From positions 1 through 64,000 of the forward strand of contig JAUJOT010000004.1 of NCBI GenBank assembly GCA_030447505.1: a DNA stretch of 64,000 nucleotides, read 5' to 3'. The notes under the pieces were generated by a model that searched no databases, was not told the DNA's origin, and saw nothing but the letters and a program-made list of their open reading frames with translations. The position numbers were made by a program, and so were the translations under genes. Below are positions 1 through 7,735 of this stretch, piece after piece. This DNA is from Solirubrobacteraceae bacterium. Its GTDB lineage: Bacteria > Actinomycetota > Thermoleophilia > Solirubrobacterales > Solirubrobacteraceae. The stretch's first letter is position 1. Every line of letters begins with the position of its first letter.

Positions 1-200
1 GTGCGTGCGACTGGTTCTGGTGGGGGTGGTGGGGGGGCCTTTGGGGGTGTTGGGGCTGGGGGGTGTTGGGGGGCGGGTGCTGGGGTGTGGGTGTGGGGGG
101 GGGCGCGCGGGGCGCCGCGGGGGGGGGGGGGGTGGGGCCGGGGGCCGCCCCCCCCCCCCCGACCGCGAGCGCCGCGAGGACGGCGAAGGTGGCGAGCCGG
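1..200. other. Low-complexity G/C tract at window edge
   Basis: The first ~170 bases are dominated by runs of G (then C) with almost no A, ending around 160 in a C run. Nothing in it reads as a protein or a structured RNA. It is unlike the rest of the window, where GC-rich sequence still shows codon periodicity. The likeliest reading is a low-quality contig end. Bases 200-362 then look normal but hold no gene; they are downstream of the RTX gene that ends at 363. Confidence 0.6.
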
Positions 201-362
201 CGTGAGAGCATCCGGGAGTCCTAGCGCATCGCGCCCCGCGGCGACGCCGTGCCCGACGAGCCGCAGCGATCCCGCCGCCGTTCGCGGCGGAGGACCGATC
301 GCGGACGACGGGGATGCCGGCTACGAGCAGCAGCCCCGCCGCGCGAGCACGGCCCGCGCTGG

Positions 363-1853
363 CTACCGAAGCACGCGGAACATGGCTCGCCTGGGCGGGG
401 CCTGGTTGCCCGCCGCGTCACGCGCGATCGCCACGAGCCGGTAGCGCCCGGGCTTCAGGCGCCGTCCGTTGAGCCGCCCGTTGAAGCGCAGCGTGTTGTT
501 ACCGGCCCTGGCGTTCTGGCGAAGCGTCCCGCGGATCCTGATCCAGCGGATCCTGCCGCGGAGCCTGACGCGGCGCTCGACCTTGAAGGTCACCCTCGCG
601 GGTTCCGAGAGCCTGTAGCGGACGGTGGCGGTGCGCCCGCGGCGCAGGTTGCCGGCGCGCAGGCGCTGAAGCTGTGGCACGACGACGTCTCGGGCGGAAC
701 TGCCCGCGGCACCGCCACCGCCGCCGACGCCGCCACCGCCGCCGGCACCACCACCGCCGCCGCCGCCGGCGCTCCTGTCGACGTGCTCGCAGACGTCCCT
801 TCCGGAGCCCGGGATCTGATCTCCAGCGTCGAGCACCGCGGAATCCTCGCCCGGGCCGCATGCCACCGTGTCATCGCTGCCGTCACGGGCCGCGATCGTG
901 TCGCGACCGCTCGCACAGTCGCTGGGGATGCAGATCTGCACCTTGTCGCCGTGCAACGTGTCGATTCCCGCTCCGCCGTCGACCGTGTCGTTTCCGTCCC
1001 CGCCCTCGATCGTGTCCTGGCCGTCCTCGCCGAACGTGCGGTCGTCTCCGTTGTGGCCGAACAGCGAGTCTTCGCCGGCCCCGCCGTGCAGCGTGTCGTC
1101 GCCGTCCCACCCGTCGAGCCAGTTCGCGGCGCCGCTGCCGCTGATCGTGTCGGCGCCGTTTCCGCCGCGCAGCTGCTCGACGTCGAGGCCGACGTCGTCC
1201 GCCTCACCGGCCGCGCCGTCGTTGGCGATCCCGTCGATGCTGATGCTCAACGGCTCCGTGCGGCCGGCGTAGTCGAGAAAGTCCTTGCCAGGGCCGCCGA
1301 CGTAGACGTCGGTCCCTCCCGTCGACACCGGATTGGTGGGCGACAGGTTGCCGAAACCCTCGAGGAAGTCATCGCCGTCGCCGCCGTCCAGCCTGTCGTT
1401 GCCTTCGCCGCCGAACAGCGCGTCGTTGCCCGGGCCACCGTTGATGCTGTCCGCGCCGCCGCCACCGTGGAGCACGGTCTCGTTGCCGGCGCCGCCGTTG
1501 ATCGTCGACGGCCCCTCCCAGTCGAACAGCGCGTCGTCGCGATCGCCGAGGTTGACGACAACCGAGGCGGGCGCGTCGCATTCGACGGTGCGAAGGCCGT
1601 CGGCCGCGCAGCGATCGGCCGGAAAGGCGGTGATCGAGGCGTCGCCGGCCTCCTGTACGTCGATGCACGGAGCCGCGCGCGTGCCGCACGCGAAGTCGGC
1701 TGTGCCGAGCGTCAACGAGACGTTGTTCGTCTCGCCCGCGCCGGCGTCGTAGGTCAGGACGTCGCCTGTGAAGCCGACGGTGGCCGCGTGCGCCGGAGCC
1801 GCCAGCGCGAGCGCCGCAGCGCCAACCATCACAGAGATCCATCGTCTGGGCAT
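363..1853 (-). CDS. Secreted RTX (calcium-binding repeat) protein
   Basis: A 496-residue exported protein. Residues 1-23 form a signal peptide ending APAHA. From about residue 115 to 330 there are many nonapeptides of the GGxGxDxL type (for example GGEGNDRLDGGDGDDFLEG), the hemolysin-type calcium-binding repeat that folds into a parallel beta roll. A glycine-rich linker near 365-392 leads to a ~105-residue Arg-rich C-terminal domain resembling the Ig-like tails on secreted proteins of this lineage. An AGGAG stretch just upstream supports the ATG start. No enzymatic domain is visible, so it is probably a structural or adhesive surface protein. It is divergent from the GntR gene. Confidence 0.85.
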   Translation of the reverse strand: MPRRWISVMVGAAALALAAPAHAATVGFTGDVLTYDAGAGETNNVSLTLGTADFACGTRAAPCIDVQEAGDASITAFPADRCAADGLRTVECDAPASVVVNLGDRDDALFDWEGPSTINGGAGNETVLHGGGGADSINGGPGNDALFGGEGNDRLDGGDGDDFLEGFGNLSPTNPVSTGGTDVYVGGPGKDFLDYAGRTEPLSISIDGIANDGAAGEADDVGLDVEQLRGGNGADTISGSGAANWLDGWDGDDTLHGGAGEDSLFGHNGDDRTFGEDGQDTIEGGDGNDTVDGGAGIDTLHGDKVQICIPSDCASGRDTIAARDGSDDTVACGPGEDSAVLDAGDQIPGSGRDVCEHVDRSAGGGGGGGAGGGGGVGGGGGAAGSSARDVVVPQLQRLRAGNLRRGRTATVRYRLSEPARVTFKVERRVRLRGRIRWIRIRGTLRQNARAGNNTLRFNGRLNGRRLKPGRYRLVAIARDAAGNQAPPRRAMFRVLR

Positions 1854-1987
1854 GCCATCTCCTACTCGCGTTCGGACCCCTGTGTCCGGCTGCGGCGATG
1901 CTCTCCGCGCCCCAACTCGCTGTCAAGATCGCCGCGTGTGAGGTCCCACACACTGTGCTCCGGAAGCTGGTCGCCGATCCGTCGCGA

Positions 1988-2022
1988 GGGGCCTTTCGAA
2001 GGCTGAGGCCGCGAAAGGCCCC
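1988..2022. other. Perfect 11-bp stem-loop in divergent spacer
   Basis: GGGGCCTTTCG at 1988-1998 is perfectly complementary to CGAAAGGCCCC at 2012-2022, with a 13-base loop. It lies in the 318-bp spacer between the RTX gene (leftward) and the GntR gene (rightward), so it is not at the 3' end of either and lacks a T tract. It could be an attenuator, an RNA element in one 5' leader, or a protein site. A weaker CGGAC/GTCCG repeat lies at 1873-1888. I see no gene in 1854-2171. Confidence 0.5.
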
Positions 2023-2171
2023 ACGCCCGTCGCGAATCCGCCTGTTCGTCATCGCAGCCGCAGCTCAGCGCTGGCGTCGAGGAGGTCGCCGCAATCGCTG
2101 CGGGTCTCCGTTTCGACCGCCCCTTGAAGCCCTAGGATCCCTTCATCGCAGGGGATCTCGGCAGCGGGGAC

Positions 2172-2900
2172 GTGGGCCGCAGGCGTGGGGTGAGCCTGGC
2201 GCACGCCGTACGCGACAGGCTGCTCGACGGGATGCGAGCCGGGATCTTCTCAGGCGGTCGGCTGCCGCCCGAGGCCGACCTGGCCCGCAGGCTGGGCGTC
2301 AGCCGTGCGACGGTGCGGGCGGCGCTGCAGACGCTTGCCGAGGACGGCATCGTCTCGCGCCGAAGGCGGCACGGCACCGTCGTCAACGAGCACATGCTGC
2401 ACGGAAGCCTGCCTCTGAACCGGCTGCTGTCCTTCCGCGAGCTGGTCGAGCAGTCGGGGTACGTCGCGTCCGTCGATCCGCTGGTGCGACGACTGGAGGT
2501 GCCGCCGGCGGCGATCGCGACCGCGCTGCGGCTGGCGCCCGGGGAGCAGTGCCTCGTGATCAGGCGGCTGCTGCGCGCCGACGCGGCGCCCGCCATCACC
2601 GTCTCCGACATGCTGCCCCTGCGCTGGCTGTTGATGGCGCCGGACGAGGTGCCCGACGCCGACACGACGTTCAGCCTGATCGCCGAGAGCACGGGTGCGA
2701 CGGTCGATCATTCGGTCGTCGAGATCGTGCCCGGTGTCGCCACGGCTGCCGAGCCGGCGCATCTCGAGCTTCCTGCGGGCACGCCGTACGCCGAGTTGCG
2801 CGAGCTGCTCTTCTCGCCGCTGCAGGAGCCGGTGGCCTTCTCCGCGATCGCCGTCGACTGCCGTCGCGTGCGTCTGACCCTCGTCCGGCGGGAGGTCTGA
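2172..2900 (+). CDS. GntR/HutC-type transcriptional regulator with UTRA domain
   Basis: A one-component repressor of 242 residues. The N-terminal ~70 residues hold a winged helix-turn-helix with the GntR core LARRLGVSRATVRAAL. The remainder (about 85-235) has the layout of a UTRA ligand-binding domain, as in HutC-subfamily members. The gene can start at GTG 2172 or in frame at GTG 2190; the latter leaves the usual short lead-in to the winged helix. It directly precedes the permease and the urea/guanidine-type catabolic genes on the same strand, with a strong palindrome in the gap. I infer that it controls that operon and binds an intermediate or substrate of it. Confidence 0.88.
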   Translation: MGRRRGVSLAHAVRDRLLDGMRAGIFSGGRLPPEADLARRLGVSRATVRAALQTLAEDGIVSRRRRHGTVVNEHMLHGSLPLNRLLSFRELVEQSGYVASVDPLVRRLEVPPAAIATALRLAPGEQCLVIRRLLRADAAPAITVSDMLPLRWLLMAPDEVPDADTTFSLIAESTGATVDHSVVEIVPGVATAAEPAHLELPAGTPYAELRELLFSPLQEPVAFSAIAVDCRRVRLTLVRREV

Positions 2901-2930
2901 GCGGCAGCGGTTGGACCAGGTGGACAACAG

Positions 2931-2950
2931 CTTTGGACAGTTGTCCAAAG
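2931..2950. promoter_or_regulatory. Palindromic operator candidate for the GntR regulator
   Basis: CTTTGGACA at 2931-2939, two bases GT, then its exact complement TGTCCAAAG at 2942-2950. An overlapping copy of the half site (TGGACAAC, 2921-2928) also pairs with GTTGTCCA at 2940-2947, so the spacer carries nested inverted repeats built from TTGGACA. It sits 34 bases before the permease start and right after the GntR gene. GntR dimers bind such inverted repeats, so this is a good autoregulatory or operon operator candidate. No guanidine riboswitch is visible here. Confidence 0.65.
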
Positions 2951-2983
2951 ACGCCGTAGGGCCGGAGCGCAAAGGTCCGACCT

Positions 2984-4420
2984 ATGGCCACCGTCACCGC
3001 AGCACCACCACCTGCGCAGGAGCTCAAGCGGGAGTTCACGTTCCGCTCCACCTTCTCGCTCGCGTTCGCCTTCATCTCGCCGATCATCGGCCTGTACACG
3101 ATCTTCGCGCTCGCGCTGGGCGCCGCCGGACCCGGCTTCTGGATGGGCTTCGCGATCGTCCTGGGCGGCCAGCTGCTGGTCGCGCTGGTGCTCGCGGAGC
3201 TGGCCTCGGTGTGGCCACTCGCCGGCGGGCTGTACAAGTGGACGCAGAAGCTCGCCGGCGAGCGGATCGGCTGGGCCGCGGGGTGGGCGTACACGTGGAC
3301 GCTGATCGTCCTCGTCACCGCGCAGTGCTACGCCGCCGCACCGTTTCTGACCGGTCTCGTCGGCATCGCTGACCCGAGCACGAGCCTGCTGCTCTTTCTC
3401 GCTGTCGTGATCCTCATCCTGGCGACCGCAGTCAACTGGCTCGGGCCGCGCGCGCTGAAGATCTTCGTCGGGATCTCGATCACGGCGGAGTTCCTCGGCA
3501 GCATCGTCATCGGCACCGTGCTGCTGCTGTTCTTCCGCGAGCAGCCGTTCTCGGCGGTCTTCGGCGGGCATCCCGAAGCGAGCATCGGCATCGCGCCGAT
3601 GCTTGCCGCGGTCGCGCTGATCGGGTGGAGCTTCATCGGCTTCGAGAGCGCCGGCGACATCGCCGAGGAGGTCGAGGACCCGCACCGCAGCGTGCCCAAG
3701 GCGCTCGTCCTGTCGCTCGTCGTCGTGGCGCTGATCGTGATGTATGCCGCGCTCGGGCTGATCCTCGCGATCCCCGATCTCGGCGCCGCGATCGCGGGCG
3801 CCAGCGCCGACCCGATCTCCGCCACGATCACCGCCCATCTCGGCGCGGGCGTCGCCAAGCCGCTGTTCGCGATGGTCGTCCTGGCCTTCATCGCCGGCAT
3901 CGCCGCCGTGCAGGCGGCCGTGTCGCGGGTGATCTTCTCGCTGGCCCGCGACCGGCAGCTGCCCGCCGCGGGATGGTTGGGCGAGCTTTCCGGTCGCGAC
4001 CGCCTTCCGCGCAACGCGATCGCTGCCTCCGCCGTCGCCGCCGCGGCGTTTCTCTTCGTCGCGCTCAGCGAGAACGCCTACGCGACGCTGCTGGCGATGG
4101 CGACGATCGGCTTCTACATCGCCTTTGCGTTTCCCGTCCTGGCCGCGCTGCGGACACGGCTGCGCGGCGATTGGACGCCGGGCCGCTGGAACGTCGGACG
4201 CCTCGGCCTCGGCGTCAACGTCGCGGCGGCGGCGTGGCTGTGCTTCGAGATCGTGAACATCGCGTGGCCGCGCCTGCCCGACGCTCCCTGGTACGTCAAC
4301 TACGGCGCCCTGCTGATCGTCGCGGTCGTGGCCGTCGCCGGCGTGGCGGTGCGCAGCGCGATGCGCCCGGCTTCGCCCATGATCGCCGTCCCCGAGAACG
4401 CCGCCCTGGAGCAGGCATGA
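2984..4420 (+). CDS. APC-family amino acid/amine permease
   Basis: A 478-residue integral membrane protein with about 12 hydrophobic segments. The N-terminal FSLAFAFISPIIGLYTIF and the charged GWAAGWAYTW region match the APC superfamily (amino acid-polyamine-organocation), closest in feel to GABA/ethanolamine-type permeases. It probably brings the operon substrate into the cell: a guanidino or amide nitrogen compound, an amino acid or an amine. Its stop codon overlaps the next start by ATGA, so it is translationally coupled to the DUF1989 pair. Substrate cannot be read from sequence. Confidence 0.85.
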   Translation: MATVTAAPPPAQELKREFTFRSTFSLAFAFISPIIGLYTIFALALGAAGPGFWMGFAIVLGGQLLVALVLAELASVWPLAGGLYKWTQKLAGERIGWAAGWAYTWTLIVLVTAQCYAAAPFLTGLVGIADPSTSLLLFLAVVILILATAVNWLGPRALKIFVGISITAEFLGSIVIGTVLLLFFREQPFSAVFGGHPEASIGIAPMLAAVALIGWSFIGFESAGDIAEEVEDPHRSVPKALVLSLVVVALIVMYAALGLILAIPDLGAAIAGASADPISATITAHLGAGVAKPLFAMVVLAFIAGIAAVQAAVSRVIFSLARDRQLPAAGWLGELSGRDRLPRNAIAASAVAAAAFLFVALSENAYATLLAMATIGFYIAFAFPVLAALRTRLRGDWTPGRWNVGRLGLGVNVAAAAWLCFEIVNIAWPRLPDAPWYVNYGALLIVAVVAVAGVAVRSAMRPASPMIAVPENAALEQA

Positions 4421-5142
4421 GCCCGATGGTCGAGAGCCTCGCCGCCCGGCAGCTGCTGCCCGGCGCCGCGACCTGGTCGGGCATCCTGCGCCGCGGCAGC
4501 GCCCTCGAGCTCGAGGACCTCGAGGGCGGCGCGAACGTCACCCTGTTGCTGCTCGACGCCGATCGTCCGAGCGAGCGACTGAACGTCCCCGACACGCTCA
4601 AGGCGCAGCACGTGGCGCGCATCACGACCGGGGTCGCGCTGTACTCCGACATGGGCCGTGTGCTCGCCTCCGTGATCGAGGACACCTGCGGCTGGCACGA
4701 CCCGCTGTGCGGCCACGGCCGCCAGGCAGACGTGGACGCCCAGCACGGGTCGACGAGCTACGCCGTCGAGCGCAACGACGTGCGCCGCGGGACGCGCGAG
4801 CAGCTCGTCCTCGAGCTCGCCAAGCACGGTCTCGGCGCACGCGATCTGGCCGCCACGATCAACCTCTTCAGCAAGGTCACCGTCGACGAGGCCGGCCGCC
4901 TGCGCTTTCACGCCGGCAGCTCGCCGCCGGGCAGCAGGATCGTCCTGCGCGCCGACACCGATCTGCTGGTCCTGCTCGACAGCGCGCCGCACCCGCTCGA
5001 CCGCGCAGCGGCGTGGGAGCCAAAGCCGGTCGCCCTCGGCGTCCGGACGGTCGGCCCCGCCGGTCCCGAGGACCCCGTCCGCCTGGCCTGCCCCGAGAAC
5101 GAGCGCGGCTTCGCCGCGACCGATCGCAACCACCCCGCCTGA
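4417..5142 (+). CDS. DUF1989 protein, urea carboxylase-associated type 1 (carboxyguanidine deiminase subunit candidate)
   Basis: A 241-residue protein of the DUF1989 family. The start is the ATG overlapping the permease stop (ATGA). The TCGWHDPLCG segment near residue 92 and the NLFSKVTVDEAG segment near 150 are hallmarks of urea carboxylase-associated protein 1. Members of this pair have been shown elsewhere to be carboxyguanidine deiminases (CgdAB), which turn carboxyguanidine into allophanate. The neighbours (second DUF1989, carboxyltransferase, allophanate hydrolase) fit that route. I infer that this operon acts on guanidine or a related compound rather than on urea itself. Confidence 0.85.
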   Translation: MSPMVESLAARQLLPGAATWSGILRRGSALELEDLEGGANVTLLLLDADRPSERLNVPDTLKAQHVARITTGVALYSDMGRVLASVIEDTCGWHDPLCGHGRQADVDAQHGSTSYAVERNDVRRGTREQLVLELAKHGLGARDLAATINLFSKVTVDEAGRLRFHAGSSPPGSRIVLRADTDLLVLLDSAPHPLDRAAAWEPKPVALGVRTVGPAGPEDPVRLACPENERGFAATDRNHPA

Positions 5143-5155
5143 AAGGGATCGCCTC

Positions 5156-5809
5156 ATGACCGACACGCTCGTCAGCAGCGAGCTGGATCCCTCCGCCGCC
5201 GTCCTCGACCACACCCTGCAACCGGGCGAAGGCTGGATGCGGGTGCTGACCGCCGGGCAGCGCCTGCGGATCGTCGACCTCGCCGGCAACCAGGCCGTCG
5301 ACACGCTGTTCTACGACGCGCACCAGCCCGCCGAGCGCTACAGCGCGCAGGACACGATCCGCGAGCAGGGGTCGATCTACCTGACGACGGGCTCGCGACT
5401 GCTGACAGGCTCGGGCCGGCCGCTCGTGACGATCGTCGCCGACACCTGCGGCCGGCACGACACGCTGGGCGGCGCCTGCTCGCAGGAGAGCAACGCCGTG
5501 CGCTACGGCGAGCACACCCGCCACATGCACGCCTGCCGCCAGACGTTCCTCGCGCAGGCGCTCGCGTGGGGGCTGGAGAAGCGCGACCTCAGCCACAACG
5601 TCAACTTCTTCATGAACGTGCCGGTCACCCCCGAGGGCGGGCTGATGTTCGCGGACGGGCTCTCGGCGCCCGGAAAGTACGTCGAGATGCGAGCCGAGCG
5701 CGACGTGATCGTGCTGATCAGCAACTGCCCGCAGCTAAACAACCCCTGCAACGCCTACGACCCGACGCCGGTGCGCCTGCTCGTGTGGGACGACCCGGAG
5801 GCTGTGTAG
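5156..5809 (+). CDS. DUF1989 protein, urea carboxylase-associated type 2 (carboxyguanidine deiminase subunit candidate)
   Basis: A 217-residue DUF1989 paralogue. It carries ADTCGRHDTLGG near residue 98, a conserved Cys in GGACSQES, HNVNFFMNVPVTPEGG near 155 and the CPQLNNPCNAYDPTP block near the C-terminus, features of urea carboxylase-associated protein 2. The family forms a heteromeric enzyme with the type 1 protein encoded immediately upstream. AAGGGA lies ~8 bases before the ATG. The next gene starts right after its stop, so the two DUF1989 genes and the carboxyltransferase should be made together. Confidence 0.87.
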   Translation: MTDTLVSSELDPSAAVLDHTLQPGEGWMRVLTAGQRLRIVDLAGNQAVDTLFYDAHQPAERYSAQDTIREQGSIYLTTGSRLLTGSGRPLVTIVADTCGRHDTLGGACSQESNAVRYGEHTRHMHACRQTFLAQALAWGLEKRDLSHNVNFFMNVPVTPEGGLMFADGLSAPGKYVEMRAERDVIVLISNCPQLNNPCNAYDPTPVRLLVWDDPEAV

Positions 5810-7735
5810 ATGCCGATCGAGGTGCTCGCCGCCGGTCCGATGACGACCGTGCAGGAGTATCCGGGGCGCCGCGGGCTGTGGCCCGTCGGAGTCCCGCCGT
5901 CGGGTCCGATGGACGCGCTGTCGTTTCGCCTCGCCAACCGCCTGGCGGGCAACCCGTCGGGCACCGCGGCGCTGGAGATCACCGTCGGCGGCCTGCGCGT
6001 CCGCTTTGGCTGCGCGGCCACGATCGCTCTCGGAGGCGCGCAGATGCGCGCCGAGCTTGACGGCGAGCCGGTCGCGCTGTGGGAGCCCGTCGCGGTGCAC
6101 GCAGAGCAGGAGCTCGCGCTCGGCTGGACGCGCGGCGCCGGCCTGCGCGGCTACCTCGCCGTCACGGGCGGCATCCTCGTGCCCGAGGTCCTCGGCAGCC
6201 GGGCGACGTTCCCGCTCGGCGGCTTCGGCGGCCACGACGGACGCGCGCTCAAGCCCGGCGACCGCCTGACGATCGACGCGGACGCGCGTGGACCGAAACG
6301 GGCGATCTCGCTGCCGCTGCGGCCGGTGATCCGGCACGAGTGGAGGCTGCGCGTCAAGCAGGGCCCGCACGACGACGGCGAGTACTTCACCGACGAGGAC
6401 CTGACGGAGATCTTCGCCGCGACGTGGAAGGTCGGCGCCCAGTCGGATCGTACGGGCGTCCGGCTGGAAGGGCCGACGCCGACCTGGTCGCGCAGCGACG
6501 GCGGCGACGCCGGGCTGCACCCGTCCAACCTGCACGACAACGCGTACGTCGTCGGGTCGCTGATCTTCACCGGCGACGCGCCCGTCCTGATCGGTCCCGA
6601 CGGGCCGTCGCTCGGCGGCTTCGTGTCTCCGGCGGTCGTGATCCGCGCCGACCTGTGGAAGCTGGGCCAGCTGCGTCCGGGAGACAGCGTGCGCCTCGAA
6701 GCCGTCGGTGCGACTCGCGCCGCCGAGCTCGACGCGCGCCAGGAGCGTTCGCTGGAGCCGCGCATGCGGCCGTGGAAGACGGCGACCGCTGCGCCCGGGC
6801 TCGCACAGGCTGACGTCGTCGTGCGATCGTGCGGTGACAGCGCGCTGCTGGTCGAGTTCGGCGACAACACGCTCGACCTGCGGCTGCGGCTGCGCGTCCA
6901 CGCGCTGCAGGCGCGCCTCGAGGCGCAGGCGCTGCCCGGTGTCGGCGAGCTGACGCCCGGCATCCGCTCGCTGCAGGTGCAGTTCGACCCGCGCGACGCC
7001 GCCGGCGACGACCTGCGCCGCCAGATCGCGGCGCTCGTCGCAGACCTCGGCGCCGTCGACGACCTCGAGATCCCGGGCCGCGTCGTGCACCTGCCGCTGT
7101 CGTGGGACGACCCGTCGGCGCGCGAGGCGATGGAGCGCTACATGCGCCTCGTACGACCGGACGCGCCGTGGTGCCCTGACAACATCGACTTCATCCGCCG
7201 CGTCAACGGGCTCGAGGACCGCCAGCAGGTCCGCGAGATCGTCTTCTCGTCCGACTACCTCGTGCTCGGCCTCGGCGACGTCTACCTGGGAGCGCCGGTC
7301 GCCGTCCCGCTCGATCCTCGCCACCGCCTCGTGACGACCAAGTACAACCCCGCGCGGACCTGGACGCCGGAGAACGCCGTCGGAATCGGCGGTGCCTACC
7401 TGTGCGTCTACGGGATGGAGGGGCCCGGCGGCTACCAGCTCGTCGGCCGCACGACCCAGGTCTGGAATCCGCGCTGCATCGCCGAGGGCACGCCCTGGCT
7501 GCTGCGGCCGTTCGACCGGCTGCGGTTCTTCTCGGTCAGCGGCGAGGAGCTCGAGCGCCGCCGCAGCGCGCTGCTGGCGGGCGAGCTGGAGCTCGACACC
7601 GAGCCCGCCTCCTTCCGGCTCGCCGACCAGATCCGCTTCGTCGACGACAACGCCGCCGCGATCGCGACGTTCCGTCGCCGCCAGCAGGCTGCCTTCAGCG
7701 CCGAGCGCGACGCGTGGCAGGCGCTGGCGGCATGA
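5810..7735 (+). CDS. Carboxyltransferase-only urea/guanidine carboxylase (AHS2-AHS1 fusion)
   Basis: A 641-residue protein made only of the two carboxyltransferase subdomains of urea carboxylase. Residues 1-~320 match the KipA/AHS2 half (PPSGPMDALSFRLANRL). Residues ~338-620 match the KipI/AHS1 half with urea-carboxylase signatures (PWCPDNIDFIRRVNGL, TKYNPARTWTPENAVGIGG). Canonical enzymes are ~1200 residues, with a biotin carboxylase in front and a BCCP behind; both are absent and the ends fall exactly at domain borders. The reading frame is intact and overlaps atzF by ATGA. It either borrows BC-BCCP in trans (the accA product at 36-38 kb is one candidate) or works without biotin, like the related PxpBC 5-oxoprolinase subunits. 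Confidence 0.88.
   Translation: MPIEVLAAGPMTTVQEYPGRRGLWPVGVPPSGPMDALSFRLANRLAGNPSGTAALEITVGGLRVRFGCAATIALGGAQMRAELDGEPVALWEPVAVHAEQELALGWTRGAGLRGYLAVTGGILVPEVLGSRATFPLGGFGGHDGRALKPGDRLTIDADARGPKRAISLPLRPVIRHEWRLRVKQGPHDDGEYFTDEDLTEIFAATWKVGAQSDRTGVRLEGPTPTWSRSDGGDAGLHPSNLHDNAYVVGSLIFTGDAPVLIGPDGPSLGGFVSPAVVIRADLWKLGQLRPGDSVRLEAVGATRAAELDARQERSLEPRMRPWKTATAAPGLAQADVVVRSCGDSALLVEFGDNTLDLRLRLRVHALQARLEAQALPGVGELTPGIRSLQVQFDPRDAAGDDLRRQIAALVADLGAVDDLEIPGRVVHLPLSWDDPSAREAMERYMRLVRPDAPWCPDNIDFIRRVNGLEDRQQVREIVFSSDYLVLGLGDVYLGAPVAVPLDPRHRLVTTKYNPARTWTPENAVGIGGAYLCVYGMEGPGGYQLVGRTTQVWNPRCIAEGTPWLLRPFDRLRFFSVSGEELERRRSALLAGELELDTEPASFRLADQIRFVDDNAAAIATFRRRQQAAFSAERDAWQALAA

Noticed and set aside
249-2006. 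Long open frame on the + strand across the RTX gene
   Set aside because: It mirrors the real gene on the other strand; the - strand frame has a signal peptide and nonapeptide repeats, while this one has no recognisable domain.
2901-2983. Guanidine (ykkC-type) riboswitch before the permease
   Set aside because: The gap is only 83 bases, is filled by inverted repeats of TTGGACA type and shows none of the conserved guanidine aptamer features I know.
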